From Actinomycetota bacterium (GTDB taxonomy: Bacteria; Actinomycetota; Actinomycetes; S36-B12): a DNA stretch of 64,000 bases. The notes beneath the pieces were generated by a model, which was given only the letters and a program-made list of their open reading frames with translations, did not search any database and was not told the origin of the DNA. A program made the position numbers and the translations under genes. Below are positions 15,424 to 23,757 of this stretch, in pieces. Location: contig JAUSNB010000054.1 in assembly GCA_030645615.1 (NCBI GenBank), positions 62,001 through 126,000 of the forward strand, written 5' to 3'. Position 1 is the stretch's first letter; the number at the start of each line of letters is the position of its first letter.

Positions 15424-15909
15424 ATGGAGACCCTCGCCGCTGCCCACGTCGCTTTCATCGTGCTGCCCTTCCTCATGGCCTTGGTGTTCCGGCGGCACAG
15501 CGAGCCCTTCGCCGCGCGGTTGCTCGACTCGTTCCTGTTCATCGGGGTCGGCGTGCAGGGTGTGCTGGACGGCCTCCAGCAGGTGACCGGCGGTGAGGAG
15601 GTCGCTGAGTACGTGGGGTGGGCGTACAGCCCCTTCGTCGGAGAACTCGGCACCATGAACCTCGCATTCGGGATCCTCGGCCTGCTGTCGCCGTGGGCAT
15701 CGCGTGGCTGGAAGCTGGCCACGGCCCTGGGCTACGGGCTGTTCCTTGCCTGGGCCGCGGTGGGCCACATCGTCGATGCGGTCGGCGGCAACACGGCGAT
15801 CGGCAACGTCGGCCCGACGCTGTGGTCCGACATCGTCATCCCCGTGGCCCTGCTCGTCCTCGTCATCGCCACTCGAGGGCACAACAGGCGTGGTGCGCGC
15901 GCGCACTAG
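15424..15909 (+). CDS. DUF6790-like integral membrane protein
   Basis: 161 residues, four or five membrane helices. The C-terminal pattern HIVDAVGGNTAIGNVGPTLWSD followed by IVIPVALLVLV resembles DUF6790 proteins. The ATG at 15424 lies 25 bp after the GT2 stop, so it may belong to the same transcript. No catalytic residues are recognisable, and function is unknown. Confidence 0.8.
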   Translation: METLAAAHVAFIVLPFLMALVFRRHSEPFAARLLDSFLFIGVGVQGVLDGLQQVTGGEEVAEYVGWAYSPFVGELGTMNLAFGILGLLSPWASRGWKLATALGYGLFLAWAAVGHIVDAVGGNTAIGNVGPTLWSDIVIPVALLVLVIATRGHNRRGARAH

Positions 15910-15933
15910 CCACCGGCATGATTGCCTTGGCCG

Positions 15934-16698
15934 GTGAACACCATCCTCGACCTGCCCCTCCACCCGCTCGTCGTGCACGCCGTCGTGGTGCTGCTACCGC
16001 TGTCGGCACTGGCCCTCGTGGCCATCGTGCTCGTTCGGCCCTGGCGCGGGACGTTCGGCTGGGTCACCATGGCCGGCCTCGTCATCGGCACCGGTTCGGC
16101 CTTCGTCGCCAAGCAGTCCGGCGAGGCACTGGCCGAGCGACTGGGCCGGCCCGCCCAGCACGCTGACCTCGCCACCTGGCTGCCGTGGCTGGCGCTCGTG
16201 CTGCTTCTCGTGGCCGCCGCGTGGTTCCTGCTGCAGCGGCGTGAGCGGCGCGAGGCCCCGGTGGGATCGTCGGGAGCCGTGCGGGTGCTCGGCATTGTCT
16301 CGGTCATCCTGGCCCTCGGCACTGTCGCGCTGACGGTGGCGGTGGGCCACACCGGAGCCACGGCGGTGTGGGGGAGCACGTTCGCGGACGCCACCCCGGC
16401 GGCCACTCCTTCGACGAGCCCCTCGTCCAACTCGTCGGCGAGCGCGTCTGCCGGGCCCATCGGGATCACCATGGCGGACGTGGCGTCACACGCAGCGACC
16501 ACGGACTGCTGGGCGGTGGTCGAGGGAACCGTCTACGACCTGAGCACGTGGGGAGCCGAGCACCCCGGCGGGCCCGAGGTGATCGCGCCGCTGTGCGGGA
16601 CGGATGCCACAGCGGCATTCACAACCCAGCACGACGGGCAGGCGGAGCCACGGCAGATGCTGGCCGGCTTCGAGGTCGGAGCCCTCGCCGCCGGCTAG
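15934..16698 (+). CDS. DUF2231-like membrane domain fused to cytochrome b5 domain
   Basis: About 254 residues. The first 130 resemble the four-helix DUF2231 membrane domain (LPLHPLVVHAVVVLLPLSAL, with two His in the first helix). A Ser/Thr/Ala-rich exported linker (about residues 150-175) follows, then a C-terminal cytochrome b5 fold. The haem motif HPGG is in WGAEHPGGPEVI and the second axial His is probably in TTQHDGQAEP. The haem domain would sit outside the membrane. The GTG at 15934 is a weakly supported start with no clear ribosome-binding site. It may be a redox protein that hands electrons across the membrane; its partner is not identified. Confidence 0.82.
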   Translation: MNTILDLPLHPLVVHAVVVLLPLSALALVAIVLVRPWRGTFGWVTMAGLVIGTGSAFVAKQSGEALAERLGRPAQHADLATWLPWLALVLLLVAAAWFLLQRRERREAPVGSSGAVRVLGIVSVILALGTVALTVAVGHTGATAVWGSTFADATPAATPSTSPSSNSSASASAGPIGITMADVASHAATTDCWAVVEGTVYDLSTWGAEHPGGPEVIAPLCGTDATAAFTTQHDGQAEPRQMLAGFEVGALAAG

Positions 16699-16711
16699 GA
16701 GTCTGGCCGGC

Positions 16712-17725
16712 CTACTCCGCGCTCCGGCGCTGGGCGGAGCGGTAGGCCTTCTGCTCATACATGCCCCCGTCGGCACGGGCGACGGCCGCGTCGTAGGACT
16801 CCCCGGCCGGCCAGGCGGCAACGCCGTAGGACCACTCGAGTTCCGTCGCTGCGCGCAGGCGCCGGGCCAGGTCGAGGCTGGCCGCCTCGTCGGTGCCGGG
16901 GAGGATGAGGACGAACTCGTCGCCACCGGTGCGCAGGGCGATGTCGGCCGGCCGCATCATGCCGCGCAACGCCGTGCTGAACTGCTGCAGCGCCACGTCA
17001 CCGGCCAAGTGGCCCTCGCGGTCGTTGATCGCCTTGAACCGGTCGAGGTCGATGACCATGAGGGTCCGAGGCTGTGCCATGGCGGCACGGTCGGTGTCCG
17101 CGTCGACGATCGTGGCCAGCCCGGAACGGTTGAGCAGCCCGGTCAGCGGGTCGGTGACCAGTTGCCGCTGCATGTGCGACACGAGGGTGCCGAACGACAG
17201 CAGCAGCCCGAGGCTCAGTGCCGTGATCAGCGCCCACGGGACGAGCAGGAGTCCCACGCCGTCCGTCACCATCTTGGGGGCATAGACGCCTAGGAGCGTG
17301 GCCGAGGCGATCGCCATGTCGAGGACGGCGATGCGGATGGGGAACCAGAAGCCCATGTAGGCAGCCACGGCGATCAGGTTGATGGCGGTCGTCACAGCGC
17401 CTACCGGCATGAGGGCGACATGCACGAGCCACAGCGTGGCCACGATCGCGACCCAGGCCTGCACGTGCAGGAACCACGTCGGAGTTCGGTCGCGCATCAC
17501 CAGCGACGCGATGACGACCCCGATCGCGTACGCCAGGACGACCAGGCGGGCGGCCGTGGGGGCATTCACGTTCATGGGGAACAGCACCGAGATGACGAGG
17601 ACCCCGGCCCCCGCGGCGAACCACAGCGCCATGGTCCAGACGGGCCCGGGCATCCCCAGGATCCGTCGGTTGCCGATGGCCAGGGGACCGCGATACGCGA
17701 CCCTGGCGGCGGCCTGTGGTTCCAC
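16712..17725 (-). CDS. Membrane diguanylate cyclase (GGDEF), second of a paralogous pair
   Basis: 337 residues, six hydrophobic helices followed by DPLTGLLNRSGL and an intact GGDEF at 267-271 (RTGGDEFVLILPG). It shares the N-terminal block ILGMPGPVWTMALW, the loop MGFWFPIRI and the C-terminal MYEQK with the GGDEF protein at 8.3-9.3 kb, so the two are duplicates flanking the synthase genes. The GTG at 17725 is chosen because it precedes the conserved region at the expected distance and avoids overlap with the divergent promoter zone. Catalytic activity is likely. Confidence 0.92.
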   Translation of the reverse strand: MEPQAAARVAYRGPLAIGNRRILGMPGPVWTMALWFAAGAGVLVISVLFPMNVNAPTAARLVVLAYAIGVVIASLVMRDRTPTWFLHVQAWVAIVATLWLVHVALMPVGAVTTAINLIAVAAYMGFWFPIRIAVLDMAIASATLLGVYAPKMVTDGVGLLLVPWALITALSLGLLLSFGTLVSHMQRQLVTDPLTGLLNRSGLATIVDADTDRAAMAQPRTLMVIDLDRFKAINDREGHLAGDVALQQFSTALRGMMRPADIALRTGGDEFVLILPGTDEAASLDLARRLRAATELEWSYGVAAWPAGESYDAAVARADGGMYEQKAYRSAQRRSAE

Positions 17726-17797
17726 GCCCGAACCGTACCCCGCCCATCGGGGAGGGCAATATCGGCTCGACCGGCGCCCACCCGTCACAATGGGTAG

Positions 17798-18556
17798 GTG
17801 GAGCCGCGCATCCCGGTACGCCTGCTCGTCGCGCTAGCGACCGGCCTGGCAGGGCTTGCCTGGGGCCAGCAATCGGCCCAGGCGGCCACGGCGCCACCCT
17901 CCGCGCCGTTGAGCGCCCATCTGGCCGAGCGGATCGACGACGACTTCTCTGGTTACGGCCGGGGCGTGCTCGACGACGGGCAGCGCCTCGGACCGTGGCG
18001 GGTGGTCTTCGACGGAAACTACGGCGGACCCAGTGTGCACGTCCGCGGCGGTCTGCTCAGGCTGCGGCCGCAACCGGCCCGGTCCTCGGGCCAGACGTTC
18101 GCTGCCCTCGTCGTCTCGCGGAAGGAGTTCGACGCCGAGGCGCTGCACGTCAGCGCGACCTGGGTCACCCAGGCGCATACCCGCACCGGGAAGCCGAACC
18201 CCTGGGAGGTGGGCTGGCTGGTCTGGGACTACGAGGACAATGACCACTTCACCTACCTTGTCCTGAAGCCCAACGGCTGGGAGGTGGGCCGACGCGACCC
18301 GGCGTTCCCCGGCGGCCAGCGCTTCATCGCCGACGGCACGAGCCCGCGGACGAGGCTCGGGCTGGTGCGCACCGCGACGGTGGACCGGATCGGCACCGAG
18401 ACGACCGTGCGCGTGGATGGGACGGTGCTGGCCTCGTTCGAGGTGGGCGCGGGCGAGACGAGCGGGGCGGTCGGCATGTACTGCGAGGACTCGGTGGTCG
18501 ACTGGCTGGCGATCAGCGCATCCACCGGAGAAGGCGTCAGCGACCGAATCCCTTGA
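17798..18556 (+). CDS. Secreted beta-sandwich (ConA-like) protein
   Basis: 252 residues with a signal peptide ending near SAQAA. The mature part is strand-rich and aromatic (DDDFSGYGRGVL, WEVGWLVWDYEDNDHFTYLVL, TETTVRVDGTVLASF, AVGMYCEDSVVDWLAI), as in concanavalin-A-like or DUF1080-type carbohydrate-binding and hydrolase folds. No catalytic pair is obvious, so binding or a non-standard lyase/hydrolase role is open. GTG start. Its 3' end overlaps the DUF2334 gene by 20 bp in convergent orientation. The position next to the synthase cluster suggests it acts on the exported glycan, which is inference. Confidence 0.75.
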   Translation: MEPRIPVRLLVALATGLAGLAWGQQSAQAATAPPSAPLSAHLAERIDDDFSGYGRGVLDDGQRLGPWRVVFDGNYGGPSVHVRGGLLRLRPQPARSSGQTFAALVVSRKEFDAEALHVSATWVTQAHTRTGKPNPWEVGWLVWDYEDNDHFTYLVLKPNGWEVGRRDPAFPGGQRFIADGTSPRTRLGLVRTATVDRIGTETTVRVDGTVLASFEVGAGETSGAVGMYCEDSVVDWLAISASTGEGVSDRIP

Positions 18557-20156
18557 GCACCTGGGCCGGGCTGACGAACGTGTAGCCCAGGCCCTCGATG
18601 CCGTCGACGACCTTGGCCAGCATGCTGGGCTCGTAGAACGAATGCATGAAGAAGGACGCGATCCCGTCGCGCACGACAAGCTGGGCGGCAGCACGCCGCA
18701 CGAGCTCGGCCGGCAGGACCTTGTCGGCCACCGGGACATCGAGTTCGAGGTGGCCGAGGTTCTCCGGCAGGACCGTGGAGCCGTAGACGTCGACGACCTC
18801 GTAGGGGAAGTACTGGTCGAGGAAGCGCGACGTGTCGACGTTGCCGGTCAGGTACCCCGAGAACAGCAGGTCCCGCTCGTACCGGGCGTCGAATCGCGGC
18901 CCGAAGGCCTCGTAGTCCACGGCCGACGCGGTGTAGTGCGGGGTCTCCCAGATCGTGGGCCGGGGCAGGCCAGCCGCGACCATGGCCCGGATGGCGGCAT
19001 TGGCCCGTTTCGTGGCCCAGGCCCGTGAGTCCACAGCCACTGGGCCGACGAGGACGGCGTTGCCATCCTCGTCCAGCCGGGTCTGGAAGAACTCGTAGTC
19101 GGTGCCGGTCCTCCCGTTGAACGGGTTCTTCAGCGCCTTGTACTGGTGGGTGTAGCCGTGCGCGATCAGGGTGCCACCGCGCCTGCTCATGTACTTCAAC
19201 GCGGCCACCACCTCGGGCCGGTCGGCGAAAGCCAGCCGTTTCGGCGCCCCCGCGGGAGCGAGGGGATCCACCCACAGCGGGATCACGCCGACGCTGAACG
19301 GGATCCGGCGCTTGTGGAGGACGTCGGCCAGCGCGCGGAGGTTCGCCGGGTCGCTGGCAGGGGACACGTCCTCGATCCGGACGAGCGCACGGTGCCGCAC
19401 GGTCGTGGCGGGCGCGAGCAGGTCGAACAGGAGGTCGGACACGATGAGGTAGCGATCGGACTCGGTCGGGTAGCTGAACGGGACCTCGCCGATATAGGTC
19501 AGGTTCCCGGACCGCACCGCCCACGGGAACGCCGTGCCGTTCGCGCGCTTCGCCTGGGCCAGGACGGTCATCTTCGCCGGGTCCGTGATGAGGACGTCCA
19601 TGACCGGCCCGCTGGCGGCGCTGTTCCGGTCGAGCGTCCGCCCCTTGTAGACCACCTCGTCGATCGCTGCGGGGTCGTAGCCCTTGTACTGCCATCCGTA
19701 GCGGTCGGCGAAGAAGCCGGGCACGTCGTCGGCGGCTGCCCGGTTGTGCAGCTCCCAGATGTTCGCCCCCAGCCACATCGTCGGGGTGCCTCCGGCCAGG
19801 ACGTCGTCCAGGAACGAGGCCGGCAACGACTCGTCGTAGGTGGAGCCGATGTAGATCACGCCCGTGTAGCCGTCCATGTCGCCCGGGCGGTAGTCAACGA
19901 CGGGCTTGGCGGTCGAGGTCCCGAAGTGGCCGGCCAGGTTGCTGGCGACCTGCGCGTAGATCTCGCCCAGCCACCCCCACTCGCCGCCCTTGTCGTACAG
20001 GACCAGCGTGCGCGCGGTGGCCGGTGCGGCCGTGGCCGTGCTGGCGGATGGGAGGGCCAGGGCCAGGAGCGCGGCGGCCATGGCCCCGACCAGCACGAGG
20101 ACGGTCAAGGTCCGTCCCGTCCGGGGGCGTCTGCGCGGCTGGGTCACGTCGTCCAC
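18537..20156 (-). CDS. Secreted DUF2334 polysaccharide-deacetylase-like protein
   Basis: About 539 residues. An N-terminal signal anchor (RTLTVLVLVGAMAAALLALALP) precedes an alpha/beta domain (residues 60-290) and a NodB-like half with HRALVRIEDVSP, RRGGTLIAHGYTHQ (HxxxH metal-binding type) and ASFFMHSFYEP. This is the layout of DUF2334 proteins, related to NodB deacetylases. A candidate job is N-deacetylation of the exported GlcNAc/ManNAc polymer, as PgaB or IcaB do for PNAG; this is context-based. The start is uncertain between GTG 20156 and GTG 20147. The frame is open further upstream without a plausible signal peptide. Confidence 0.84.
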   Translation of the reverse strand: MDDVTQPRRRPRTGRTLTVLVLVGAMAAALLALALPSASTATAAPATARTLVLYDKGGEWGWLGEIYAQVASNLAGHFGTSTAKPVVDYRPGDMDGYTGVIYIGSTYDESLPASFLDDVLAGGTPTMWLGANIWELHNRAAADDVPGFFADRYGWQYKGYDPAAIDEVVYKGRTLDRNSAASGPVMDVLITDPAKMTVLAQAKRANGTAFPWAVRSGNLTYIGEVPFSYPTESDRYLIVSDLLFDLLAPATTVRHRALVRIEDVSPASDPANLRALADVLHKRRIPFSVGVIPLWVDPLAPAGAPKRLAFADRPEVVAALKYMSRRGGTLIAHGYTHQYKALKNPFNGRTGTDYEFFQTRLDEDGNAVLVGPVAVDSRAWATKRANAAIRAMVAAGLPRPTIWETPHYTASAVDYEAFGPRFDARYERDLLFSGYLTGNVDTSRFLDQYFPYEVVDVYGSTVLPENLGHLELDVPVADKVLPAELVRRAAAQLVVRDGIASFFMHSFYEPSMLAKVVDGIEGLGYTFVSPAQVLKGFGR

Positions 20157-20250
20157 GCTAACCCAGCGACCTGGCCTTTCCCGCATGGCGGCCGGCCGGC
20201 TTGACGGCCTGTGGCATCCTCTAGAGAGGCATACAGGCATCGGAGGACCC

Positions 20251-21003
20251 ATGTTCCGCAGGCAGACCGCGCTGGCAGCGGTCGTACTCATGCCCGTTGC
20301 TTTCGCGCTGACCGTGGGCCAGGCGCTGGCGGCCGGCACGGGGTCAGCGACTACCCCGACGCTCAACATCACCTACACGGTCAACGACATCGCGTTCGAT
20401 GGGCCGGATTGCGTTCAGGTGCCCTTCTCGGTGAACTACACCTACACCGGCGGCCCCAACGGATACGTGCTCATTGACCTGTCGTACGCGGGGTCCAGCG
20501 CGAAGGTGCAGGGCCAGCTCATCTTCGTGGAGACCATCGACGAGCCGACCGGCACCAAGGCCGGCGAGATGTCGTTCTGCCCCAACCACTACGTGTCGAA
20601 CCGTGGCCCCCTGCGCGTCACCGGCGTGCTGGTGTCGCCGCGGCCCAACGGGGTCACGGCCGCGCTATCGCCCTCGACCCTCACGGTGACCCAGAACCCC
20701 ACCCGCATGTCGCGCGTTCGGGTCAAGCAGGCCAATGGCGTGTGGGTCCTGTCGGGCACCGCGGTGGCGAGCACCCTCACGAAGGGCCGCATGGGTGCTG
20801 GGGGCAAGATCACCATCCAGCTCAGGAAGAAGGGCGCCAAGAAGTGGGTGTCCGGCGAGGTCCTGGCGCCCGACCAGTTCGGCCAGTGGACGACCGTGTC
20901 GGCGATCAGCACGCTGACGTACCCGCGTGGCACCGCCTTCCGCGCGGTCCTGACGGACTGCAAGTGGTGCTCGAACGCGCAGCAGTCGGGCCGGCTCGGC
21001 TAG
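20251..21003 (+). CDS. Secreted protein with Ig-like C-terminal module
   Basis: 250 residues; GGAGGA at 20242-20247 precedes the ATG. A signal peptide (MFRRQTALAAVVLMPVAFAL, cleavage near ALAAG) is followed by a strand-rich domain with two or three Cys (GPDCVQVPF, MSFCPNHYVS) and a C-terminal module from about residue 150 starting RMSRVRVKQANGVWVLSG. That module resembles in layout the last 95 residues of the neighbouring RCC1/FN3 protein (SRVTIKGRL). No named family recognised. Convergent with that neighbour, 10 bp between stops. Confidence 0.8.
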   Translation: MFRRQTALAAVVLMPVAFALTVGQALAAGTGSATTPTLNITYTVNDIAFDGPDCVQVPFSVNYTYTGGPNGYVLIDLSYAGSSAKVQGQLIFVETIDEPTGTKAGEMSFCPNHYVSNRGPLRVTGVLVSPRPNGVTAALSPSTLTVTQNPTRMSRVRVKQANGVWVLSGTAVASTLTKGRMGAGGKITIQLRKKGAKKWVSGEVLAPDQFGQWTTVSAISTLTYPRGTAFRAVLTDCKWCSNAQQSGRLG

Positions 21004-21013
21004 TCGCGAACGG

Positions 21014-23455
21014 TCACGACCCGCGGAGCTTGACGACGACGGTCCGTGACGGCCGTCCGCCGGCCACCGCGTAGAACCGCGCCTTGGTGGATGAGCCCAC
21101 CTTGACGGTCGCCTTCCAGCGGTACTGGATCGTCGAGGTGACGGTCTTCACGAGCTTCACCGTTCCGTCAGCGAGGTTCACCCGGTAGACCGTCACGGTC
21201 ATGCCTGGCAGCGGCGTGCGACCTCGCAGATTCGCTTGGTACTTCTTCTTGTTGTCCGGCTGGGTGACGAGCCGTCCCTTGATGGTGACCCGCGAGGTGG
21301 CGGTGGCGCTCGCGACCACGGTCCCGGACGATGCCGATGCCACGCTGCTGCCGACGGCGTTCGTCGCGACCACGGTGACGGTGTAGGGCGTGTTGTTGGC
21401 GAGCCCGGTGATGGTGCAGGCGGTGCCGGCGACCTTGCACGTCGCGCCGCCCGGCGAGGCGGTCGCGGTGTAGTTGATGATCGGGCTGCCGCCGGTGTTG
21501 GCCGGCGCCGTCCAGCTGACGGTGGCGGACTTGTTCCCCGGCGCCGTCGCCACGGCGGTCGGCGGGTTCGGGACGGTGGCCGGCGTGACCGGCGACGAGG
21601 CCAGGGACGCAGTGCCGGCTCCGGCGGCGTTGTTGGCGGTCACGGTGAAGGTGTAGGGGACACCGTTGACGAGGCTGCCCACCGTGCAGGTCAGCGTGGG
21701 CGCAGTGACGCTCGAGCATCCGGTGCCGCCCGAGGGAGACGACGTCACGGTGTAGCTCGTGACGGCAGATCCGTTGACGTTGGCCGGGGCCGCCCACGAG
21801 ACGACGGCCTGCGAGCTGCCCACCGGGGTGAGGCCGTTGATGCCCGCGTACGCGACGACCGCCGTCGGCGCCCCGGGGGTGGTGAACGGGGTGACGGGGC
21901 TGGACGGGCTGGATGCCGCCCCCGTGCCCACGGTGTTGGTGGCCGTCACGGTGAAGGAGTAGCTGGTGCCCACTGTCAGGCCCGTGACGGTGCAGCTCAG
22001 CGTGGGCAGCGCGGGGGAGCAGGTCTGCCCGGCGGAGGAGGTCACGGTGTACGCGGCGATCGTGGAGCCGCCCGTGTCGGACGGCGCATTGAAGAAGATG
22101 GTCGCGGACGCGTTGCCCGCGGACACTCCCGTGATCGTCGGGGCGCCTGGCACGCTGGACCGGCTGAACACGGAGGTCGCGAAGGCGGTTCCGGTCGCGA
22201 TGTCGACGAACGTCCCCGGCCCGGTCGCCGACGTGCCCGTGTAGACCGAACCGGGCTCGTTCGCCTGCACCGTCGTCTGGTTGCCGAGGCCGCCGCTGGT
22301 TCCCGCGCCCCAGCAGTAGCCGCCTCCGTCGCTCGTCACGGCGCACACCGTGAGGCTGCCCGCGCTGATCTTCGTGATCGACTTCCCCGAGAGCACGCCG
22401 CCCGTGTACACGGCGACGGCTGAGTTGGTCGTCGTCGCCAGTGTGTTGCCGAGTTGGCCACTGGTGCCCAGGCCCCAGCAGTAGCCGGTTCCGGCGGAGG
22501 TGGCCGCGCAGGTGAAGGCGCCGCCACCCGTGATCGAGGTGGCCGTGCTCGGCAGGCCGACCACGGTCACGGACGTCGTGCTCGTCGCCGAGGCGCTGTT
22601 GCCCAGCTGGCCGCTGGTCCCCAGGCCCCAGCACTGGGCCGAGCCGTCCGTGGCCACGACGCAGGAGTGGCTGGCTCCGGACGCGATGTCGCTCGGTGTC
22701 ACGGTCGTCACTGTTCCGGTCACGGCCACAGGAAAGTCGCGCTCCGTGGCGGTCCCGTCCCCCATTTGGCCTGTCGTATTGATGCCCCAGCAGTGCGTCT
22801 TGGTGGCGCTGGCGGGCGTGATGGCGCACGAGAAGGAGGTGCCCGCGCTCACGTCCGTGGCCGTCGTGCCCGCGAGGGTGCCGCCGGACACCAGAAGCGG
22901 GACGTTCGATGACCCCGCAGTAGTCCCCTGGCCCAGTTGACCTTCAGTGTTGTTGCCCCAGCAGTACACGGTCCCTGTGGACGTAAGCGCGCAGGCGTGG
23001 TCGTCGCCGGCGCTGACCTGGGTGACCTGCAGGCTCGCCAGGGCACCGGCGACGGCCACCGGGAAGGTGGAGTCGGCGCTCGTGGCGTTGCCCAGCTGGC
23101 CGAGGGTGCCCTCGCCCCAGCAGAAGACCCGGCTGCTGGCGGCTGTGCCCGCGTTGGCCAGGGCGCAGGCGAAGTCTGTCCCGGCGGCCACGCTCGTCAG
23201 CGTCCTGCCTGACAGGGCGCTACCCATGGTCACGGCCACGGGGTAGTTGAACGTCGCCGTGCTCGAATTGCCCAGTCGCCCGCTGGTGCCCAGGCCCCAC
23301 GAATAGCCCGTGACGGTGGCCGCCGCGGCCGCGGGCTCGGCGGTGACGACCACGTTGAGGAACGCCCCCACGAGCGCAACGCTCAAGGCCGTCGCTGGCC
23401 AGCGGCGACGGCTGCGAGGAATGCGCCCGTGGGGAACGCCACGGGGCGAATTCAC
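21014..23455 (-). CDS. Large secreted RCC1-repeat / fibronectin III protein
   Basis: 813 residues. A long basic N-region and signal peptide (cleavage near AAAAA) is followed by seven RCC1-type repeats (about residues 45-430), each built around CWGxGTxGQLGN, enough for one closed seven-bladed propeller. Cysteines recur at equivalent places in most blades. Three fibronectin III domains follow (about 430-715, starting PGAPTITGVS, PGAPTAVVAY and PNPPTAVATA), then a C-terminal Ig-like module of about 95 residues. The protein is probably extracellular and adhesive or scaffolding. No anchoring helix or LPXTG is visible. GTG start at 23455 with a weak ribosome-binding site. The function is unknown. 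Confidence 0.86.
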   Translation of the reverse strand: MNSPRGVPHGRIPRSRRRWPATALSVALVGAFLNVVVTAEPAAAAATVTGYSWGLGTSGRLGNSSTATFNYPVAVTMGSALSGRTLTSVAAGTDFACALANAGTAASSRVFCWGEGTLGQLGNATSADSTFPVAVAGALASLQVTQVSAGDDHACALTSTGTVYCWGNNTEGQLGQGTTAGSSNVPLLVSGGTLAGTTATDVSAGTSFSCAITPASATKTHCWGINTTGQMGDGTATERDFPVAVTGTVTTVTPSDIASGASHSCVVATDGSAQCWGLGTSGQLGNSASATSTTSVTVVGLPSTATSITGGGAFTCAATSAGTGYCWGLGTSGQLGNTLATTTNSAVAVYTGGVLSGKSITKISAGSLTVCAVTSDGGGYCWGAGTSGGLGNQTTVQANEPGSVYTGTSATGPGTFVDIATGTAFATSVFSRSSVPGAPTITGVSAGNASATIFFNAPSDTGGSTIAAYTVTSSAGQTCSPALPTLSCTVTGLTVGTSYSFTVTATNTVGTGAASSPSSPVTPFTTPGAPTAVVAYAGINGLTPVGSSQAVVSWAAPANVNGSAVTSYTVTSSPSGGTGCSSVTAPTLTCTVGSLVNGVPYTFTVTANNAAGAGTASLASSPVTPATVPNPPTAVATAPGNKSATVSWTAPANTGGSPIINYTATASPGGATCKVAGTACTITGLANNTPYTVTVVATNAVGSSVASASSGTVVASATATSRVTIKGRLVTQPDNKKKYQANLRGRTPLPGMTVTVYRVNLADGTVKLVKTVTSTIQYRWKATVKVGSSTKARFYAVAGGRPSRTVVVKLRGS

Positions 23456-23557
23456 GCTCTCAGGCTAACGACGGCGGGCGCGTGCGCCCCGTATGGCGCG
23501 CAGGGGCAAGGGGGGCAATTCGTGAGGCGGGACGCCCGGAATGGGACGGTTCATGAG
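23456..23557. other. Spacer between tRNA-Arg and the RCC1 gene
   Basis: About 100 bp on the minus strand downstream of tRNA-Arg and upstream of the RCC1/FN3 gene. It includes the perfect GC inverted repeat GGGCGCGTGCGCCC at 23476-23489, which could end the tRNA transcript but lacks a T run and has a very short loop. No promoter could be assigned. The 120 bp on the other side of the tRNA (23631-23757) hold a GGCTTC/GAAGCC hairpin and nothing else I can name. Confidence 0.3.
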
Positions 23558-23630
23558 TGCGCCCGGAGGGACTTGAACCCCCAGCCAACCGGGTAGAAGC
23601 CGGTCGCTCTATCCATTGAGCTACGGGCGC
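23558..23630 (-). tRNA. tRNA-Arg (anticodon TCT)
   Basis: The reverse complement starts GCGCCCGTAGCTCAATGG and ends CGGGCGC plus discriminator A, with a 7-bp acceptor stem fully paired. The anticodon stem-loop is ACCGG-CTTCTAC-CCGGT, giving anticodon TCT, and the T arm contains GGTTCAAGTCC. CCA is not encoded, unlike in the tRNA-His of this window. Confidence 0.95.
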
Positions 23631-23757
23631 GCGATGCCCCAGTGTCTCGCACGAACGGCTTCGCGGCGTGAAGCCGGGTCCCGCGCCGTTGCGAGGATAG
23701 GGTGGGCTGCGGCCGCAAGGAGCACCGGAACGGGGACTGGACCGAGGAGGCGTGGCG

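Noticed and set aside
13758-15722. Long minus-strand open frame (about 650 codons) antisense to the GT2 gene
   Set aside because: Composition is that of a shadow in GC-rich DNA (His/Arg/Asp-rich, no hydrophobic pattern), while the plus strand has a complete GT2 with all catalytic motifs.
22000-23300. Repeated DNA in the 22-23.3 kb region as a transposon or satellite repeat
   Set aside because: The repetition corresponds exactly to protein-level RCC1 blades and fibronectin III domains in one frame.
23476-23489. GGGCGCGTGCGCCC as a regulatory operator
   Set aside because: Short GC palindromes occur by chance at this base composition, and no family-specific consensus fits.
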